64,000 nt of DNA. Origin: Candidatus Pantoea bituminis. Its GTDB lineage: Bacteria; Pseudomonadota; Gammaproteobacteria; Enterobacterales; Enterobacteriaceae. The notes under the pieces were generated by a model, which did not search any database, had not been told where the DNA came from, and saw only the letters and a program-made list of their open reading frames with translations. Positions 20,154-31,622 of the stretch are shown piece after piece; the first letter of the stretch is position 1; each line of letters opens with the position of its first letter. The stretch is from positions 1,550,001 to 1,614,000 of the forward strand of contig NZ_JAGTWO010000004.1 in assembly GCF_018842675.1 (NCBI RefSeq), written 5' to 3'. The position numbers and the translations under genes were made by a program.

Positions 20154-22142
20154 GTGAGCATGGACATCAGCGATTTTTACCAGACGTTTTTTGATGAAGC
20201 CGATGAGCTGTTAGCGGATATGGAACAACACCTGTTGGGACTTGATCCCCAGGAACCAGACTCCGAACAGCTTAACGCCATCTTCCGCGCCGCCCATTCT
20301 ATAAAAGGCGGAGCCGGTACTTTTGGCTTTACGGTATTACAGGAAACCACTCATATCCTGGAAAACATTCTGGATGGTGCTCGTCGCGGCGAGATGCAGC
20401 TCAGCACCGACATCATCAACCTGTTTTTGGAAACCAAAGATATTATGCAAGAACAGCTCGATGCCTATAAAACCGCGCAAGAGCCAAACGCGGAAAGCTT
20501 CAAATATATCTGTGAAGCGTTACGCCAGCTGGCGTTAGAGGCAAAAGGTTTACCGGCCAACGTCGCTGTGCCCGCTGCTGCTGCGCCCGTCGAGGTTGCA
20601 CCAGGCACCGGTGGGTTGCGTGTCCAGTTAGTCGATCTCAAAGAGCGCGAAGTCGATTTGATGCTGGAAGAGATGGGCAACCTCGGCACGTTAAGTAACG
20701 TGCAGAAGGGCAGCAACTCTCTGGAAGTCAATATTGACGGCGTCGGCAAAGATGACATCGTTGCGGTGCTCTGTTTCGTGATTGATGAAGCGCAAATTCG
20801 TTTCCCTGAAGCGGCTCAAGTGGCTGAAGCGCCAACCAGCGCACCGGTCGTTGCCGCACCTGTTGTGACAGCCGTTGAAACCGCGACCGTGACAGACATT
20901 CCGGTTGCGGCTAAACGCGAAAGCAAGCGCGTTGCTGCGCCCGCCAAAGCCAGCGAATCCAGCAGCATTCGTGTTGCGGTAGAAAAGGTCGATCAGCTGA
21001 TTAACCTGGTCGGTGAACTGGTGATTACCCAGTCGATGCTGGCACAGCGTTCCGGTGAACTTGATCCTGTCGCACATGGCGATTTGCTGAACAGCATGGG
21101 ACAGCTGGAGCGTAACGCCCGCGACCTGCAAGAGTCGGTGATGTCGATTCGTATGATGCCGATGGAATATGTATTCAGCCGCTTCCCGCGACTGGTGCGC
21201 GATCTTGCCAGTAAGCTGGGCAAGGAAATCGAGCTAACGCTGCTTGGAAGTTCAACTGAACTCGATAAGAGTCTGATCGAACGCATTATCGATCCGTTAA
21301 CCCACTTAGTGCGTAACAGCCTCGATCACGGTATTGAAACACCCGAAAAACGTCTGGCTGCAGGCAAAGTGACCACCGGTAATTTAACACTGTCGGCGGA
21401 ACATCAGGGAGGCAATATCTGCATTGAAGTCTCTGATGATGGTGCCGGTCTGAACCGTGAACGTATTCTCGCTAAAGCGCTCTCTTCTGGCCTGCCGGTC
21501 AGCGAAAACATGAGCGATGAAGAAGTCGGCATGCTGATCTTTGCACCCGGCTTCTCTACCGCTGAGCAGGTGACCGATGTGTCCGGGCGCGGCGTTGGCA
21601 TGGACGTGGTGAAACGTAATATCCAGGAAATGGGTGGCCACGTTGAAATCGCGTCGAAGCAGGGCAAAGGCACCACCATCCGTATTTTGCTGCCGTTGAC
21701 GCTGGCGATCCTCGACGGCATGTCCGTTCGCGTCGCTAACGAAGTGTTCATTCTGCCGCTTAATGCGGTAATGGAATCGCTCCAACCGCGTGCCGAAGAG
21801 CTGAAACCGTTGGCGGGTGGCGAATGCGTGCTGGAAGTGCGCGGTGAATATCTGCCGCTGGTGGAATTGTGGAACGTATTTGATGTGCGGGGCGCGAAAA
21901 CCGAAGCGACGCAAGGCATCGTCGTCATTCTGCAAAGCGCCGGCAAGCGTTATGCGCTGCTGGTGGATCAACTGATTGGTCAACATCAGGTCGTCGTGAA
22001 GAATCTGGAAAGTAACTATCGTAAAGTGCCGGGCATCTCTGCGGCCACCATCCTTGGCGATGGTAGTGTGGCGCTGATCGTGGATGTTTCTGCGCTGCAA
22101 TCACTCAACCGTGAAAAACGTGTGGCTGGCGCTGCCGCCTGA
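20154..22142 (+). CDS. cheA: Chemotaxis histidine kinase CheA
   Basis: CheA is the cytoplasmic kinase of the receptor array; it passes phosphate to CheY and CheB. The 662-residue protein shows the Hpt domain P1 with His48 in [13 protein letters not shown], the P2 CheY-binding domain, an Ala/Pro/Val-rich linker, the P3 dimerisation helices ([18 protein letters not shown]), the P4 kinase domain ([25 protein letters not shown]) and the P5 CheW-like domain. The GTG at 20154 with GAGGTG just upstream is the start, as in E. coli. The second start SMD, giving the short form lacking His48 in E. coli, was not examined in detail. Confidence 0.97.
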   Translation: MSMDISDFYQTFFDEADELLADMEQHLLGLDPQEPDSEQLNAIFRAAHSIKGGAGTFGFTVLQETTHILENILDGARRGEMQLSTDIINLFLETKDIMQEQLDAYKTAQEPNAESFKYICEALRQLALEAKGLPANVAVPAAAAPVEVAPGTGGLRVQLVDLKEREVDLMLEEMGNLGTLSNVQKGSNSLEVNIDGVGKDDIVAVLCFVIDEAQIRFPEAAQVAEAPTSAPVVAAPVVTAVETATVTDIPVAAKRESKRVAAPAKASESSSIRVAVEKVDQLINLVGELVITQSMLAQRSGELDPVAHGDLLNSMGQLERNARDLQESVMSIRMMPMEYVFSRFPRLVRDLASKLGKEIELTLLGSSTELDKSLIERIIDPLTHLVRNSLDHGIETPEKRLAAGKVTTGNLTLSAEHQGGNICIEVSDDGAGLNRERILAKALSSGLPVSENMSDEEVGMLIFAPGFSTAEQVTDVSGRGVGMDVVKRNIQEMGGHVEIASKQGKGTTIRILLPLTLAILDGMSVRVANEVFILPLNAVMESLQPRAEELKPLAGGECVLEVRGEYLPLVELWNVFDVRGAKTEATQGIVVILQSAGKRYALLVDQLIGQHQVVVKNLESNYRKVPGISAATILGDGSVALIVDVSALQSLNREKRVAGAAA

Positions 22143-22165
22143 TTGATAAAGAAAGGGTAAATAAC

Positions 22166-22660
22166 ATGACTGGAATGGCAACCGTGACAAAAATCGTTGG
22201 CGAAACCGTCGGCCAGGAGTTCCTGGTCTTCACGCTGGGCGATGAAGAGTACGGCATTGATATCCTCAAGGTTCAGGAAATTCGTGGTTACGATCAGGTA
22301 ACACGTATTGCGAATACGCCAGAATTCATCCGTGGCGTTACCAACTTGCGTGGCGTAATCGTGCCGATTATCGATCTGCGCGTGAAGTTTTCCCAACCGG
22401 ATGTGGAGTACAACGACAACACGGTAGTGATCGTGTTGAACCTGGAAAACCGCGTAGTGGGTATCGTGGTTGACGGCGTGTCTGATGTGCTGTCATTAAC
22501 GCAAGACCAAATTCGTCCTTCACCAGAATTTGCCGTGACCATGTCTACCGAATACCTGACAGGGCTTGGCGCACTCGGCGATCGCATGCTGATTTTGGTC
22601 GACATCGAAAAGTTGCTGAGCAGCGATGAGATGGCGTTAGTGGATGGGCTGCGCGCCTGA
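22166..22660 (+). CDS. cheW: Chemotaxis coupling protein CheW
   Basis: CheW links receptors to CheA in the signalling array. The 164-residue product (E. coli 167) is a single CheW domain with [33 protein letters not shown] and VVDGVSDVL. It ends the motA-motB-cheA-cheW operon. An imperfect hairpin with arms ATCACGGA (22668-22675) and TCCGTGAT (22691-22698) follows without a T run. Confidence 0.97.
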   Translation: MTGMATVTKIVGETVGQEFLVFTLGDEEYGIDILKVQEIRGYDQVTRIANTPEFIRGVTNLRGVIVPIIDLRVKFSQPDVEYNDNTVVIVLNLENRVVGIVVDGVSDVLSLTQDQIRPSPEFAVTMSTEYLTGLGALGDRMLILVDIEKLLSSDEMALVDGLRA

Positions 22661-22878
22661 TTCTGCAATCACGGATCGGCCTTTGGTCGGTCCGTGATAT
22701 ACCCGTCCTACTTCAAGTCGCTGATGCGTTGGCTGCTCTTATTCACCCAAATTACTGAATTTGGTCAGCTCATTGGGGGTCACTCGTTTGCCGCCTTCCA
22801 GCGATTCGAATGATATAGGGTATAGTTCATTACTGAAACATTCACTTATAAATCAAATAATAATAGTTATCCTCTCTC

Positions 22879-22905
22879 TAATTTCTTCTCTCTGCTTGCC
22901 GATAA
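22879..22905 (+). promoter_or_regulatory. FliA (sigma-28) promoter of first chemoreceptor gene
   Basis: GCCGATAA at 22898-22905 is a perfect sigma-28 -10 element. Eleven bases upstream TAATTTCT (22879-22886) matches the -35 TAAAGTTT at five of eight positions. The receptor start codon is 39 bases downstream. Confidence 0.75.
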
Positions 22906-22944
22906 TTCGTTCGTCTTTTATTACACATTTTTTCAGGGTCAATC

Positions 22945-24612
22945 ATGTTATCAAAAATCCGTGTTGTAACCAGTTTACTGCTGGTGTTACTGATGTTCGG
23001 CTTGTTGCAGCTCATTTCCGGCTCAATTTTTTATAAAGCGCTAAGCCACGATAAGCAGAGTTTCGCGGTGTCGCAGTTAGCGAGCAAAAACACTGATGCG
23101 CTAAATGATGCTTATATGAACCTTAACCAGAGTCGCGTTGCATTGACTCGCGTTCAGCTTCGTATGGCAACCAGCAAACTGTCCGGTAAAGAGGCCGATG
23201 TTGAAGCATTGTTTAGCGACAGCCAACGTTTTCAGGAGCGTGGTGCTAGCTTCTATAAAACCTTTAAAACCACGCCAGATACGCCGGGACAAAATGCCCA
23301 GCTCAATAATCAGCTGGATGAATCCTACGCCGCGTATGCTGCTGCGTTAGGTCAACTGCACTCAGCGTTGATGGCTGAAGATATGGACGGTGCGGCTAAA
23401 GCGCCCGTTGCACCGAGCCAGAGCGCTTTCCTGAAAATTTATACCGACTGGCGTACCGATCAAAACCGTCTGACCGCTGCGGGTGTCGAAGAAAACGCCC
23501 ATGCTTACGATCGCATGTTAGGGATCCTCGGTCTCATCACAGCGCTGGTTATTATTATTATTGCGTTGTGTTGGGTCGGGATGCGCCGCGTGCTGATCAA
23601 TCCGCTAAACAGCAATATCACCCATATCCAACACATTGCTCAGGGTGATTTGACCCAATCTATTGTGGTGGAAGGGCGCAATGAAATGAGTCAGTTAGCC
23701 GCGAGTCTGCATGAAATGCAGCAGTCGCTGGTGCGCACTGTGAGCAACGTGCGCGACGGTTCAGATGCCATTTTTACGGGCGCGAGCGAAATCTCAGCCG
23801 GTAACAACGATCTCTCTGCGCGTACAGAGGAACAGGCCGCTTCGCTGGAGCAAACCGCTGCCAGCATGGAGCAACTCACCGCGACCGTGAAGCAGAATGC
23901 TGAAAATGCACGTCAGGCATCCAAACTGGCGCTGAGCGCCTCAGAAACCGCGCAGAAAGGCGGTAATGTGGTGGATGGCGTGGTGAAAACCATGAGCGAT
24001 ATCGCCGGAAGTTCCAAGAAAATTGCGGATATTACCAGCGTGATCGATGGCATCGCCTTCCAGACTAATATTCTGGCACTGAACGCTGCCGTAGAAGCTG
24101 CGCGTGCTGGAGAGCAGGGACGAGGTTTTGCCGTAGTTGCCGGTGAAGTGCGTAATTTGGCCCAGCGCAGTGCGCAAGCCGCAAAAGAGATCAAAAGCCT
24201 GATCGAAGATTCTGTGAATCGTGTTAACACCGGCTCTGCCTTAGTGGGCACCGCAGGCGAAACCATGAGTGATATCGTCAGCGCGGTAACGCGCGTCACC
24301 GATATCATGGGTGAAATCGCGTCGGCGTCAGATGAGCAGAGTCGCGGTATTGATCAGGTAGGCCAGGCGGTAACAGAGATGGATCGCGTGACCCAGCAGA
24401 ATGCCTCGCTGGTAGAAGAATCGGCTGCTGCAGCGGCTTCCCTGGAAGAGCAGGCCAGCCGTTTGAGTCAATCGGTTGCGGTGTTTAAAGTTCGCCGCGA
24501 GCAGGCTGTTCAGACGTTAACTAAGCCGATCCCGAGTGCTGCGCCTACGTTGAATACACCGCGTAAAGCATTGACTACGCCGGTTAATGATACGAACTGG
24601 GAAACGTTTTAA
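22945..24612 (+). CDS. Methyl-accepting chemotaxis protein, Tsr/Tar type (first of three)
   Basis: This 555-residue receptor has a helix at about 8-28, a periplasmic four-helix-bundle ligand domain of about 160 residues, a second helix near 190-212, HAMP, and a methylated signalling domain. The hairpin tip is the invariant [20 protein letters not shown] run. It ends in NWETF, the pentapeptide that tethers CheR and CheB. The ligand cannot be read from sequence; a Tsr-like amino acid receptor is likely. ATG at 22945 gives a normal short cytoplasmic start. Its signalling domain is nearly the same as in the next two genes, while the periplasmic domains differ. Confidence 0.93.
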   Translation: MLSKIRVVTSLLLVLLMFGLLQLISGSIFYKALSHDKQSFAVSQLASKNTDALNDAYMNLNQSRVALTRVQLRMATSKLSGKEADVEALFSDSQRFQERGASFYKTFKTTPDTPGQNAQLNNQLDESYAAYAAALGQLHSALMAEDMDGAAKAPVAPSQSAFLKIYTDWRTDQNRLTAAGVEENAHAYDRMLGILGLITALVIIIIALCWVGMRRVLINPLNSNITHIQHIAQGDLTQSIVVEGRNEMSQLAASLHEMQQSLVRTVSNVRDGSDAIFTGASEISAGNNDLSARTEEQAASLEQTAASMEQLTATVKQNAENARQASKLALSASETAQKGGNVVDGVVKTMSDIAGSSKKIADITSVIDGIAFQTNILALNAAVEAARAGEQGRGFAVVAGEVRNLAQRSAQAAKEIKSLIEDSVNRVNTGSALVGTAGETMSDIVSAVTRVTDIMGEIASASDEQSRGIDQVGQAVTEMDRVTQQNASLVEESAAAAASLEEQASRLSQSVAVFKVRREQAVQTLTKPIPSAAPTLNTPRKALTTPVNDTNWETF

Positions 24613-24978
24613 GCATTCTCTTTAGTACCGTGATGCGGGATTTTACACTCGCATTGCATTCAACATCCCGTGCTTTTCAGACGAAAAGCACGGGCCACTG
24701 CGTAACGATGGCATAAACAGCGCCCTGTGGCGGACGCTTTACGCCGCGACCGAGCTTCCCATCTTCATAATCGCTACGTGCCGTTTGTTTTCAACATGTC
24801 AGCTCACGCCTTCCCTGAACGCATTACCCATCCCGCCGCAAATACCCACACAAAATAAACGACTACTTAGATTAATTACAAAAGTCAGTTGTTTTGTAAA
24901 ACAGGGAAAACCCACTAACAAATCCCATTTCAGCGCCGATATAGCTGCTGCACCTTAACCAATTTTCCGGGGAAAAAG
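24613..24978. other. Intergenic region between first and second chemoreceptor genes
   Basis: No gene is supported in this 366-bp stretch. It holds a perfect 12-bp hairpin at 24667-24694 (CCCGTGCTTTTC, loop AGAC, and its complement) without a T run, which may end the upstream transcript or stabilise its 3' end. A FliA-type promoter for the next receptor lies at 24916-24942. Confidence 0.6.
24916..24942 (+). promoter_or_regulatory. Candidate FliA promoter of second chemoreceptor gene
   Basis: GCCGATAT (24935-24942) matches the sigma-28 -10 at seven of eight bases. The -35 position holds TAACAAAT, a weak match, at the standard 11-base spacing. Confidence 0.55.
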
Positions 24979-26541
24979 ATGTTGAAACGAATAAAAGTGG
25001 TGACCAGCCTGATCGCAGTCTTGGTGATTTTTGGCGCTTTACAGTTACTTTCGGGCAGCCTGTTTTGGTCGGCTTTAAACAAAGATAAAGAAGCATTCGC
25101 ACTGTCACAAATCTCAACACGCAACGTCACAGCAATGAGCGATGCGTGGATCGAACTTAACCAGACGCGTACCGTGCTCAACCGTGCGATGTTGCGTTTG
25201 CAAACCAACATGGCGTCGAAAATCAACGGCGGCAATCTAAATGACCTGATTAATCAGGCAAAACAACAGCTGGCAGTAGCCGATCGCTCTTTCCAGGTTT
25301 ATTACAACTTACCGGGTACGCCAGGGTTCGATAACGTTATACGCGATCGCCTTGAGGCGGATTACGCAAATTACCATGATGGCTTAAAAGCGATGCTGGA
25401 ACGTTTGCAGGCCAACGATCTGGAAGGGATGTTCAAACAGAACATCGAACAGAAACAGAACGATATGAAAGTCAGCTACAGCGAATGGCGTGCAAAACAG
25501 ACTGAGCTTTCTGAGCAAGGTTTATTACAGAACCAAAAAGCCTTCACGCAGATGATGTGGTTGCTGGGTATTGTGGCGGCCTCGGTGATTGCGGTAATCG
25601 CTGCATGCTGGTTTGGTCTGCGTCAGGTTTTGATTCAGCCGCTGCATCGGGTGCTGGAGCATATTCGCGCTATCGCTGCGGGCGATTTAACCCAACCGAT
25701 TAGCGTGGAAGGGCGCAATGAAATGAGCCAGCTGGCGGCAGGTTTGCAGGAAATGCAGCAGTCGCTGGTGAACACCGTCAGTGATGTGCGCGACGGATCT
25801 GACGCTATTTTTACCGGCGCGAGCGAAATCGCCGCCGGAAATAACGACCTTTCTGCGCGCACCGAAGAGCAAGCAGCCTCGCTGGAGCAGACCGCTGCCA
25901 GCATGGAACAGCTTACCGCAACGGTAAAACAGAACGCTGACAACGCCCGTCAGGCCTCGCAATTGGCACTGACGGCATCTGAAACGGCACAGCAGGGCGG
26001 CAAAGTAGTGGATGGTGTGGTCAGTACCATGAAAGAGATTGCCGGCAGTTCGAAGAAAATCGCCGACATTATCAGCGTGATTGATGGCATTGCTTTCCAG
26101 ACCAACATCCTTGCACTCAACGCGGCAGTAGAAGCGGCTCGCGCCGGTGAGCAAGGCCGGGGTTTTGCCGTGGTGGCCGGTGAAGTACGCAGTCTGGCGC
26201 AGCGCAGCGCCCAGGCAGCGAAAGAGATCAAAGGCTTGATCGAAGACTCGGTTTCCCGCGTCAATAGCGGTTCGTTACAGGTGGAAAGCGCCGGGAGCAC
26301 CATGAGTGACATCGTCGGCGCGGTGACTCGCGTAACCGACATCATGGGTGAAATCGCCTCTGCGTCTGACGAGCAGAGTCGCGGCATTGAGCAGGTGGGC
26401 CAGGCGGTGACTGAAATGGATCGCGTGACCCAGCAAAACGCCTCGCTGGTTGAACAATCTGCGGCGGCGGCGGCGGCACTTGAACAGCAAGCCAGCGCAT
26501 TAACGCAGGCCGTTTCGGTGTTTAAAACGATTCGCACATAA
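24979..26541 (+). CDS. Methyl-accepting chemotaxis protein lacking the CheR/CheB tether (second of three)
   Basis: This 520-residue receptor has the same plan as its neighbours: a helix near 8-28, a periplasmic four-helix-bundle domain, a second helix near 193-215, HAMP and a conserved signalling domain. It stops at VFKTIRT, right after the signalling helices, about 35-40 residues earlier than the flanking receptors. It therefore lacks both the flexible linker and the NWETF pentapeptide. I checked the following bases in the other frames and saw no hidden NWETF, so the truncation seems genuine. In E. coli such low-abundance receptors (Trg, Tap) depend on others for adaptation; the same is inferred here. 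Confidence 0.92.
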   Translation: MLKRIKVVTSLIAVLVIFGALQLLSGSLFWSALNKDKEAFALSQISTRNVTAMSDAWIELNQTRTVLNRAMLRLQTNMASKINGGNLNDLINQAKQQLAVADRSFQVYYNLPGTPGFDNVIRDRLEADYANYHDGLKAMLERLQANDLEGMFKQNIEQKQNDMKVSYSEWRAKQTELSEQGLLQNQKAFTQMMWLLGIVAASVIAVIAACWFGLRQVLIQPLHRVLEHIRAIAAGDLTQPISVEGRNEMSQLAAGLQEMQQSLVNTVSDVRDGSDAIFTGASEIAAGNNDLSARTEEQAASLEQTAASMEQLTATVKQNADNARQASQLALTASETAQQGGKVVDGVVSTMKEIAGSSKKIADIISVIDGIAFQTNILALNAAVEAARAGEQGRGFAVVAGEVRSLAQRSAQAAKEIKGLIEDSVSRVNSGSLQVESAGSTMSDIVGAVTRVTDIMGEIASASDEQSRGIEQVGQAVTEMDRVTQQNASLVEQSAAAAAALEQQASALTQAVSVFKTIRT

Positions 26542-26591
26542 CCTCGGTATCTCCTTTCGGCGGCGGCGGGTCCAATCCGTGCCGCCGCACA

Positions 26592-26618
26592 TAAAGTTCC
26601 CTTCACTCGCGCCGATAA
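26592..26618 (+). promoter_or_regulatory. FliA (sigma-28) promoter of third chemoreceptor gene
   Basis: TAAAGTTC (26592-26599), an 11-base spacer and GCCGATAA (26611-26618) match the sigma-28 consensus at all but one base. It is the best FliA promoter in the window. Confidence 0.88.
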
Positions 26619-26649
26619 ACAGAAGTGAATCGCAACCAATGAGGTGTTT

Positions 26650-28326
26650 ATGTTTAGTCGAGTACGAGTTGTCTCCGGCCTGCTGTGCGTGCTGGCATTA
26701 TTTGCCTTGCTACAGCTGTTTTCCGGGGGAATGTTTTTCAAAACGGTAAGTTCTGACAAAGAGAACTTCGCTTATAACCAACGTCTGAGCACCTTACAGC
26801 AGGCGATGGGCACCTCATGGGTATCATTGGTTCAGGCACGTAACACCCTGAACCGTGCCGGGATCCGCTATCTGCAAGATGCACAAATGTCCGGTTCCGG
26901 TGCCAGCGTTAAAGAGTTAGTGGCGCTGGCCAGCAGCGAATTAAAACGCGCAGAACAGGGCTTCGATACCTTCAACGCCAACCTGTCAGAAAAAGGCAAA
27001 ACCGCAGAAAACGTGTTGACGCTGCAAGCTAACTACAAGGCGTATCACGATGCGCTGGCTGAGCTGATCGTGTTTTTGAACAGCGGCAACTTCAAAGGAT
27101 TTATTGACCAGCCTACGCAAAGTTACCAGGACAAATTCCAGACAGATTACGACGCGTGGATGCGTTACAACCTGGTGCTCGCCAAGCGCGGTGTGGAAGC
27201 CAATAACGACGCTTATCAACGATCTATCTCTATCGTGATTGGCACATTGTTCGTCACGCTTTTGGTGATTGTACTGGTGTGGAATGTGATGCGCAGCGTA
27301 CTCATTCGCCCGCTGAAACAGAGCATGGAACATATTCAGCATATTGCGCGTGGTGATCTGACTCAGTCCATTGACGTTACCGTGCGTAACGAAATCGGTG
27401 AATTACTGAGCTCATTGCAAAATATGCAGCAAGAGCTGGTGCGCACTGTACGGACGGTGCGTGATGGTTCCGATGCGATCTATACCGGTGCCAGCGAAAT
27501 CGCCGTAGGTAATAACGATCTCTCTTCACGTACCGAGCAACAAGCGGCCTCGCTGGAGCAGACCGCTGCCAGCATGGAGCAGCTGACTGCGACGGTGAAG
27601 CAGAACGCGGAAAATGCGCGTCAGGCTTCGCAACTGGCCCTTAACGCCTCCGAAACCGCGCAGCAGGGCGGCAAAGTGGTGGATGGCGTGGTCACTACGA
27701 TGAAGGAAATCGCCGGTAGCTCGAAGAAAATCGCGGACATTACCAGCGTGATTGATGGTATCGCCTTCCAGACCAACATCCTCGCCCTGAACGCCGCTGT
27801 GGAAGCCGCACGTGCCGGTGAACAGGGTCGTGGCTTTGCGGTGGTTGCCGGTGAAGTACGCAGCCTGGCGCAGCGTAGTGCGCAGGCTGCAAAAGAGATC
27901 AAAGGGTTGATTGAAGATTCCGTGAGCCGCGTTAATACCGGTTCGGTGCTGGTGGAAAGCGCTGGCGACACCATGAGCGAGATCGTCAGCGCGGTGACGC
28001 GCGTTACCGACATCATGGGCGAGATCGCCTCTGCATCTGACGAACAAAGCCGCGGTATCGACCAGGTTGGCCTTGCCGTGACTGAAATGGACCGCGTCAC
28101 GCAGCAGAACGCCTCGCTGGTTGAAGAGTCCGCAGCGGCGGCCGCAGCCCTGGAAGATCAGGCCAGCAACTTAAAACAAGCCGTATCAGTGTTCAATATT
28201 GGTAAAGAATTTGTCGCCCAGGCCGTTAACAAGACAACGGCGCCAAAAACTCTCCGATTGGATGCGCCGCTGGCGGTTGCCCGTCAGTCTGGTTCTCGTA
28301 GTGACGATAACTGGGAAACCTTTTAA
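26650..28326 (+). CDS. Methyl-accepting chemotaxis protein, Tsr/Tar type (third of three)
   Basis: The 558-residue receptor has a helix at about 8-30, a periplasmic four-helix-bundle domain, a second helix near 193-215, HAMP, a signalling domain nearly identical to those of the two upstream receptors, and the C-terminal tether NWETF. The ATG at 26650 is chosen over the in-frame GTG at 26644 because GAGG lies five bases before it and MFSRVRVV matches the short cytoplasmic start of the paralogues. The periplasmic part differs clearly from the other two, so a different ligand is likely but unknown. cheR follows 82 bases later. Confidence 0.93.
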   Translation: MFSRVRVVSGLLCVLALFALLQLFSGGMFFKTVSSDKENFAYNQRLSTLQQAMGTSWVSLVQARNTLNRAGIRYLQDAQMSGSGASVKELVALASSELKRAEQGFDTFNANLSEKGKTAENVLTLQANYKAYHDALAELIVFLNSGNFKGFIDQPTQSYQDKFQTDYDAWMRYNLVLAKRGVEANNDAYQRSISIVIGTLFVTLLVIVLVWNVMRSVLIRPLKQSMEHIQHIARGDLTQSIDVTVRNEIGELLSSLQNMQQELVRTVRTVRDGSDAIYTGASEIAVGNNDLSSRTEQQAASLEQTAASMEQLTATVKQNAENARQASQLALNASETAQQGGKVVDGVVTTMKEIAGSSKKIADITSVIDGIAFQTNILALNAAVEAARAGEQGRGFAVVAGEVRSLAQRSAQAAKEIKGLIEDSVSRVNTGSVLVESAGDTMSEIVSAVTRVTDIMGEIASASDEQSRGIDQVGLAVTEMDRVTQQNASLVEESAAAAAALEDQASNLKQAVSVFNIGKEFVAQAVNKTTAPKTLRLDAPLAVARQSGSRSDDNWETF

Positions 28327-28408
28327 TCGCCTGGATGGCCCAGCCCTGAAACAGGGTTGGGCATAGCAGCAGATCGTTAATGTGTTTAGTTCAGTGCCAG
28401 GTGCAGAA

Positions 28409-29281
28409 ATGAAGAAATCGACGTTATTGGATCAAAGTGAGGCGACGACGCTGCTGTCGCAAATGGTTCAGCGTTTACCGCTCTCAGATACGCATTTTCG
28501 TCGTATCAGCCAGTTGATTTATCAACGAGCAGGTATTGTGCTGGCCGATCACAAGCGCGAAATGGTTTACAACCGTTTGGTTCGCCGCCTGCGCACGCTG
28601 AACATAGATGATTTTGGTCGTTATCTGGCGTTGCTGGAACACGATCCTAACAGCGCTGAATGGCAGGCATTTATTAATGCATTAACCACCAACCTGACGG
28701 CGTTTTTCCGCGAGGCGCACCATTTTCCTATCCTCGCTGAACATGCACGTAAGCGGCAGGGCAGTTTCAATGTATGGAGTACCGCTGCGTCTACCGGCGA
28801 AGAACCTTACTCAATCGCCATGACGCTGGCTGAAACGCTGGGTAGCGGGCCGGGTAAATTTCAGGTCCATGCCAGCGATATCGATACGCAGGTTTTAGAG
28901 AAAGCCGTGGCAGGTGTTTATCGCCATGAAGAGTTACGCACGTTGTCACCGGCGCAGTTGCAGCGCTTTTTCCTGCGCGGCACTGGTCCGCATGAAGGCA
29001 TGGTACGGGTACGGTCTGAACTGGCCAGTACGATCACCTACGCCCAGCTTAATTTGCTGGCGAATGACTGGAAGGTGCCGGGGCCGTTCGATGCGATTTT
29101 CTGCCGCAACGTGATGATCTATTTCGATAAAGAGACGCAGGAAAAAATTCTGCGTCGGTTTGTCCCGCTGTTGAAGCCAGGCGGCATTCTGTTTGCTGGT
29201 CACTCAGAGAACTTTAGTCAAATCAGTAAAGAGTTTTGGCTGCGTGGGCAAACCGTCTATGGACTGACTAAGGAAAGATGA
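28409..29281 (+). CDS. cheR: Chemotaxis protein methyltransferase CheR
   Basis: CheR methylates receptor glutamates using S-adenosylmethionine, resetting sensitivity. The 290-residue product has the N-terminal helical domain ([17 protein letters not shown]), the SAM-binding region [13 protein letters not shown], and [14 protein letters not shown]. The ATG at 28409 is chosen over a GTG at 28382 because AGGTG lies six bases upstream and the length then suits the family (E. coli 286). Its stop overlaps the cheB start. It opens the cheR-cheB-cheY-cheZ group. Confidence 0.96.
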   Translation: MKKSTLLDQSEATTLLSQMVQRLPLSDTHFRRISQLIYQRAGIVLADHKREMVYNRLVRRLRTLNIDDFGRYLALLEHDPNSAEWQAFINALTTNLTAFFREAHHFPILAEHARKRQGSFNVWSTAASTGEEPYSIAMTLAETLGSGPGKFQVHASDIDTQVLEKAVAGVYRHEELRTLSPAQLQRFFLRGTGPHEGMVRVRSELASTITYAQLNLLANDWKVPGPFDAIFCRNVMIYFDKETQEKILRRFVPLLKPGGILFAGHSENFSQISKEFWLRGQTVYGLTKER

Positions 29282-30330
29282 TGAGCAAAATCACCGTGAT
29301 GTGCGTGGATGACTCTGCGCTGATGCGTCAGTTGATGACGGAAATCATCAACAGTCATCCCGATATGGAGATGGTTGCTACCGCGCCCGATCCTTTAGTT
29401 GCCCGCGATTTGATTAAGCAGTTCAACCCGCAGGTACTGACGCTGGACGTAGAAATGCCGCGCATGGATGGGCTCGACTTTCTGGAAAAGTTGATGCGCT
29501 TACGTCCAATGCCGGTGGTGATGGTTTCTTCGCTGACCGGTAAAGGCTCGGAAATCACGTTGCGAGCTCTGGAGTTGGGCGCGGTGGATTTTGTCACCAA
29601 ACCGCAGTTGGGTATCCGTGAAGGCATGCTGGCTTACAGCCAGATGATAGGCGACAAAATACGTGCGGCGGCGCGAGCTCAATTGCATGTGCGTACCTCA
29701 ACGCCGGTGCCGGTCAAGCTGAAAGCGGGGCCGCTGCTGAGCAGCGAAAAGCTGATTGCGATTGGATCGTCAACCGGCGGTACCGAAGCGATTCGTCACG
29801 TGCTGCAACCGCTGCCGGCCACCAGCCCAGCGCTGCTGATTACTCAGCATATGCCGCCCGGGTTTACCCGCTCTTTTGCTGAACGCCTGAATAAGCTGTG
29901 CCAGATCACGGTGAAAGAAGCCGAAGATGGTGAGCGAATTCTTCCCGGTCACGCCTATATTGCGCCCGGCGCGATGCACATGGAGTTGGGCCGTAGCGGC
30001 GCTAACTATGTGGTGAAACTCAATGAAGGGCCACCGGTTAATCGGCACAAACCGTCAGTAGATGTGCTGTTTAGATCGGTGGCGAGTAACGCTGGACGCA
30101 ACGCGGTGGGCGTGATTCTCACCGGGATGGGCAACGACGGCGCGGCGGGGATGCTGGAAATGCATCGTGCTGGCGCCTGGACCATCGCCCAAAGCGAAGC
30201 CAGCTGTGTGGTATTTGGCATGCCGCGTGAGGCAATTGCCGCAGGCGGCGTGAGCGAAGTCGTGGATTTAAGCAACATCAGTCAGCATATGCTGGCGAAA
30301 ATTAGCGCCGGACAGGCATTGCGTATTTAA
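29278..30330 (+). CDS. cheB: Chemotaxis methylesterase/deamidase CheB
   Basis: CheB removes methyl groups from receptors (and deamidates Gln) when phosphorylated by CheA. The 350-residue product has a receiver domain with the phospho-Asp in [12 protein letters not shown] and a C-terminal esterase domain with the catalytic triad in [10 protein letters not shown] (Ser), TQHMPPGF (His) and [10 protein letters not shown] (Asp). Two ATG codons are adjacent at 29278 and 29281. Length matches E. coli (349). Confidence 0.97.
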   Translation: MMSKITVMCVDDSALMRQLMTEIINSHPDMEMVATAPDPLVARDLIKQFNPQVLTLDVEMPRMDGLDFLEKLMRLRPMPVVMVSSLTGKGSEITLRALELGAVDFVTKPQLGIREGMLAYSQMIGDKIRAAARAQLHVRTSTPVPVKLKAGPLLSSEKLIAIGSSTGGTEAIRHVLQPLPATSPALLITQHMPPGFTRSFAERLNKLCQITVKEAEDGERILPGHAYIAPGAMHMELGRSGANYVVKLNEGPPVNRHKPSVDVLFRSVASNAGRNAVGVILTGMGNDGAAGMLEMHRAGAWTIAQSEASCVVFGMPREAIAAGGVSEVVDLSNISQHMLAKISAGQALRI

Positions 30331-30369
30331 CAGGCCCGTCCTGCCGGGCGAGATAACACAGGAGTAGAT

Positions 30370-30759
30370 ATGGCTGATAAAAACATGCGCTTTTTAGTGG
30401 TAGACGACTTCAACACGATGCGTCGTATTGTGCGTAACCTGCTAAAAGAGCTGGGCTTTAATAACGTAGAAGAAGCAGAAGATGGCGTTGATGCGCTGGC
30501 TAAACTGCGTGCAGGTGGCTTTGACTTTGTCATCTCCGACTGGAACATGCCGAATATGGATGGTCTGCAACTGTTGCAAACTATCCGTGCAGATGCAGCG
30601 ATGAGCAGCCTGCCAGTTTTGATGGTCACCGCGGAAGCGAAGAAAGAGAACATCATTGCTGCCGCGCAGGCCGGTGCCAGCGGCTATGTCGTTAAGCCGT
30701 TCACGGCGGCGACGCTTGAAGAGAAATTGGGCAAGATTTTCGAAAAACTGGGCCTGTAA
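30370..30759 (+). CDS. cheY: Chemotaxis response regulator CheY
   Basis: CheY, phosphorylated by CheA, binds FliM and switches the motor to clockwise. The 129-residue single receiver domain has Asp12/Asp13, phospho-Asp57 in [11 protein letters not shown], Thr in [11 protein letters not shown] and Lys in YVVKPFT. GGAG precedes the ATG. cheZ follows nine bases later. Confidence 0.98.
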   Translation: MADKNMRFLVVDDFNTMRRIVRNLLKELGFNNVEEAEDGVDALAKLRAGGFDFVISDWNMPNMDGLQLLQTIRADAAMSSLPVLMVTAEAKKENIIAAAQAGASGYVVKPFTAATLEEKLGKIFEKLGL

Positions 30760-30768
30760 GGAGATGTG

Positions 30769-31410
30769 ATGAGCGACCTTCCGAAATCAACTGAGGATGC
30801 CTCGGCACACGACATTATTAGCCGCATTGGCTCGCTCACGCGTATGTTGCGTGAAAGTCTGCGCGAGCTGGGGCTTGATCAAGCCATTGCCGAAGCCGCC
30901 GAAGCAATTCCTGATGCCCGCGATCGTCTGGACTATGTGGTTCAAATGACGGCGCAGGCCGCTGACCGTGCGTTAAACTGCGTGGAAGCGGCACAACCGC
31001 ATCAGGACAAAATGGAAGCCGGCGCAACCCAGCTGAAAGGGCGTTGGGATGCATGGTTTGAAAACCCAATCGAACTGGCCGATGCACGTGAGTTGGTGAC
31101 GGATACGCGCGAATACCTCGGTGCCGTGCCAGGTCACACGTCCTTTACCAACAAGCAGCTGCTCGAAATCATGATGGCGCAGGATTTCCAGGACCTTACC
31201 GGTCAGGTAATCAAGCGCATGATGGATGTGATTCAGGAAATTGAGCGCCAGTTATTAATGGTGCTGCTGGAAAACATGCCTGAAGTCAGCGCCGAGAAGC
31301 GTCAGGAAGGCACCAGCCTGCTGAACGGTCCGCAGATTCACTCCGATGCACCGGGCGTGGTCGCGAACCAGGATCAGGTTGATGATTTACTGGATAGCTT
31401 AGGCTTTTGA
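30769..31410 (+). CDS. cheZ: CheY phosphatase CheZ
   Basis: CheZ dephosphorylates CheY-P, speeding motor switching. The 213-residue protein (E. coli 214) is a long helical hairpin; the catalytic Gln lies in [15 protein letters not shown], and the C-terminal peptide [12 protein letters not shown] is the CheY-binding tail. The ATG at 30769 is preferred to the GTG at 30766 because AAGGAG is better spaced for it. It is last of cheRBYZ. Confidence 0.96.
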   Translation: MSDLPKSTEDASAHDIISRIGSLTRMLRESLRELGLDQAIAEAAEAIPDARDRLDYVVQMTAQAADRALNCVEAAQPHQDKMEAGATQLKGRWDAWFENPIELADARELVTDTREYLGAVPGHTSFTNKQLLEIMMAQDFQDLTGQVIKRMMDVIQEIERQLLMVLLENMPEVSAEKRQEGTSLLNGPQIHSDAPGVVANQDQVDDLLDSLGF

Positions 31411-31436
31411 TTTTGCTAATGGTGTTTTACCTCCCA

Positions 31437-31506
31437 GTGTGGCGTTAAGTCGTTCAGGCTTAACGTCACACCGGCAGTTAGAAAGGTCCGCTTAACGGCG
31501 GACTTT
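31437..31506 (+). terminator. Tandem hairpins after cheZ
   Basis: A 13-bp stem (31437-31449 with 31459-31471, one G:U) is followed by a second hairpin, GTCCGC/GCGGAC at 31486-31491 and 31498-31503, extended by A:T pairs and ending in TTTC. Both lack a long T run, so termination may be partial, allowing some read-through into flhB. Confidence 0.55.
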
Positions 31507-31622
31507 CATTACATCTCTTTTCCATCCGCAAAAGAACAGCGCTTTTGCGCGTCTTATCCCCGCTTTAACCAAACTCAAATTTGGCATCCTATGCTCAGAA
31601 TTCCACTCCACCGAGGTTTTTC

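Noticed and set aside
22761..23036. 91-codon frame before and into the first receptor gene
   Set aside because: It overlaps the FliA promoter and receptor start in another frame and has no recognisable domain.
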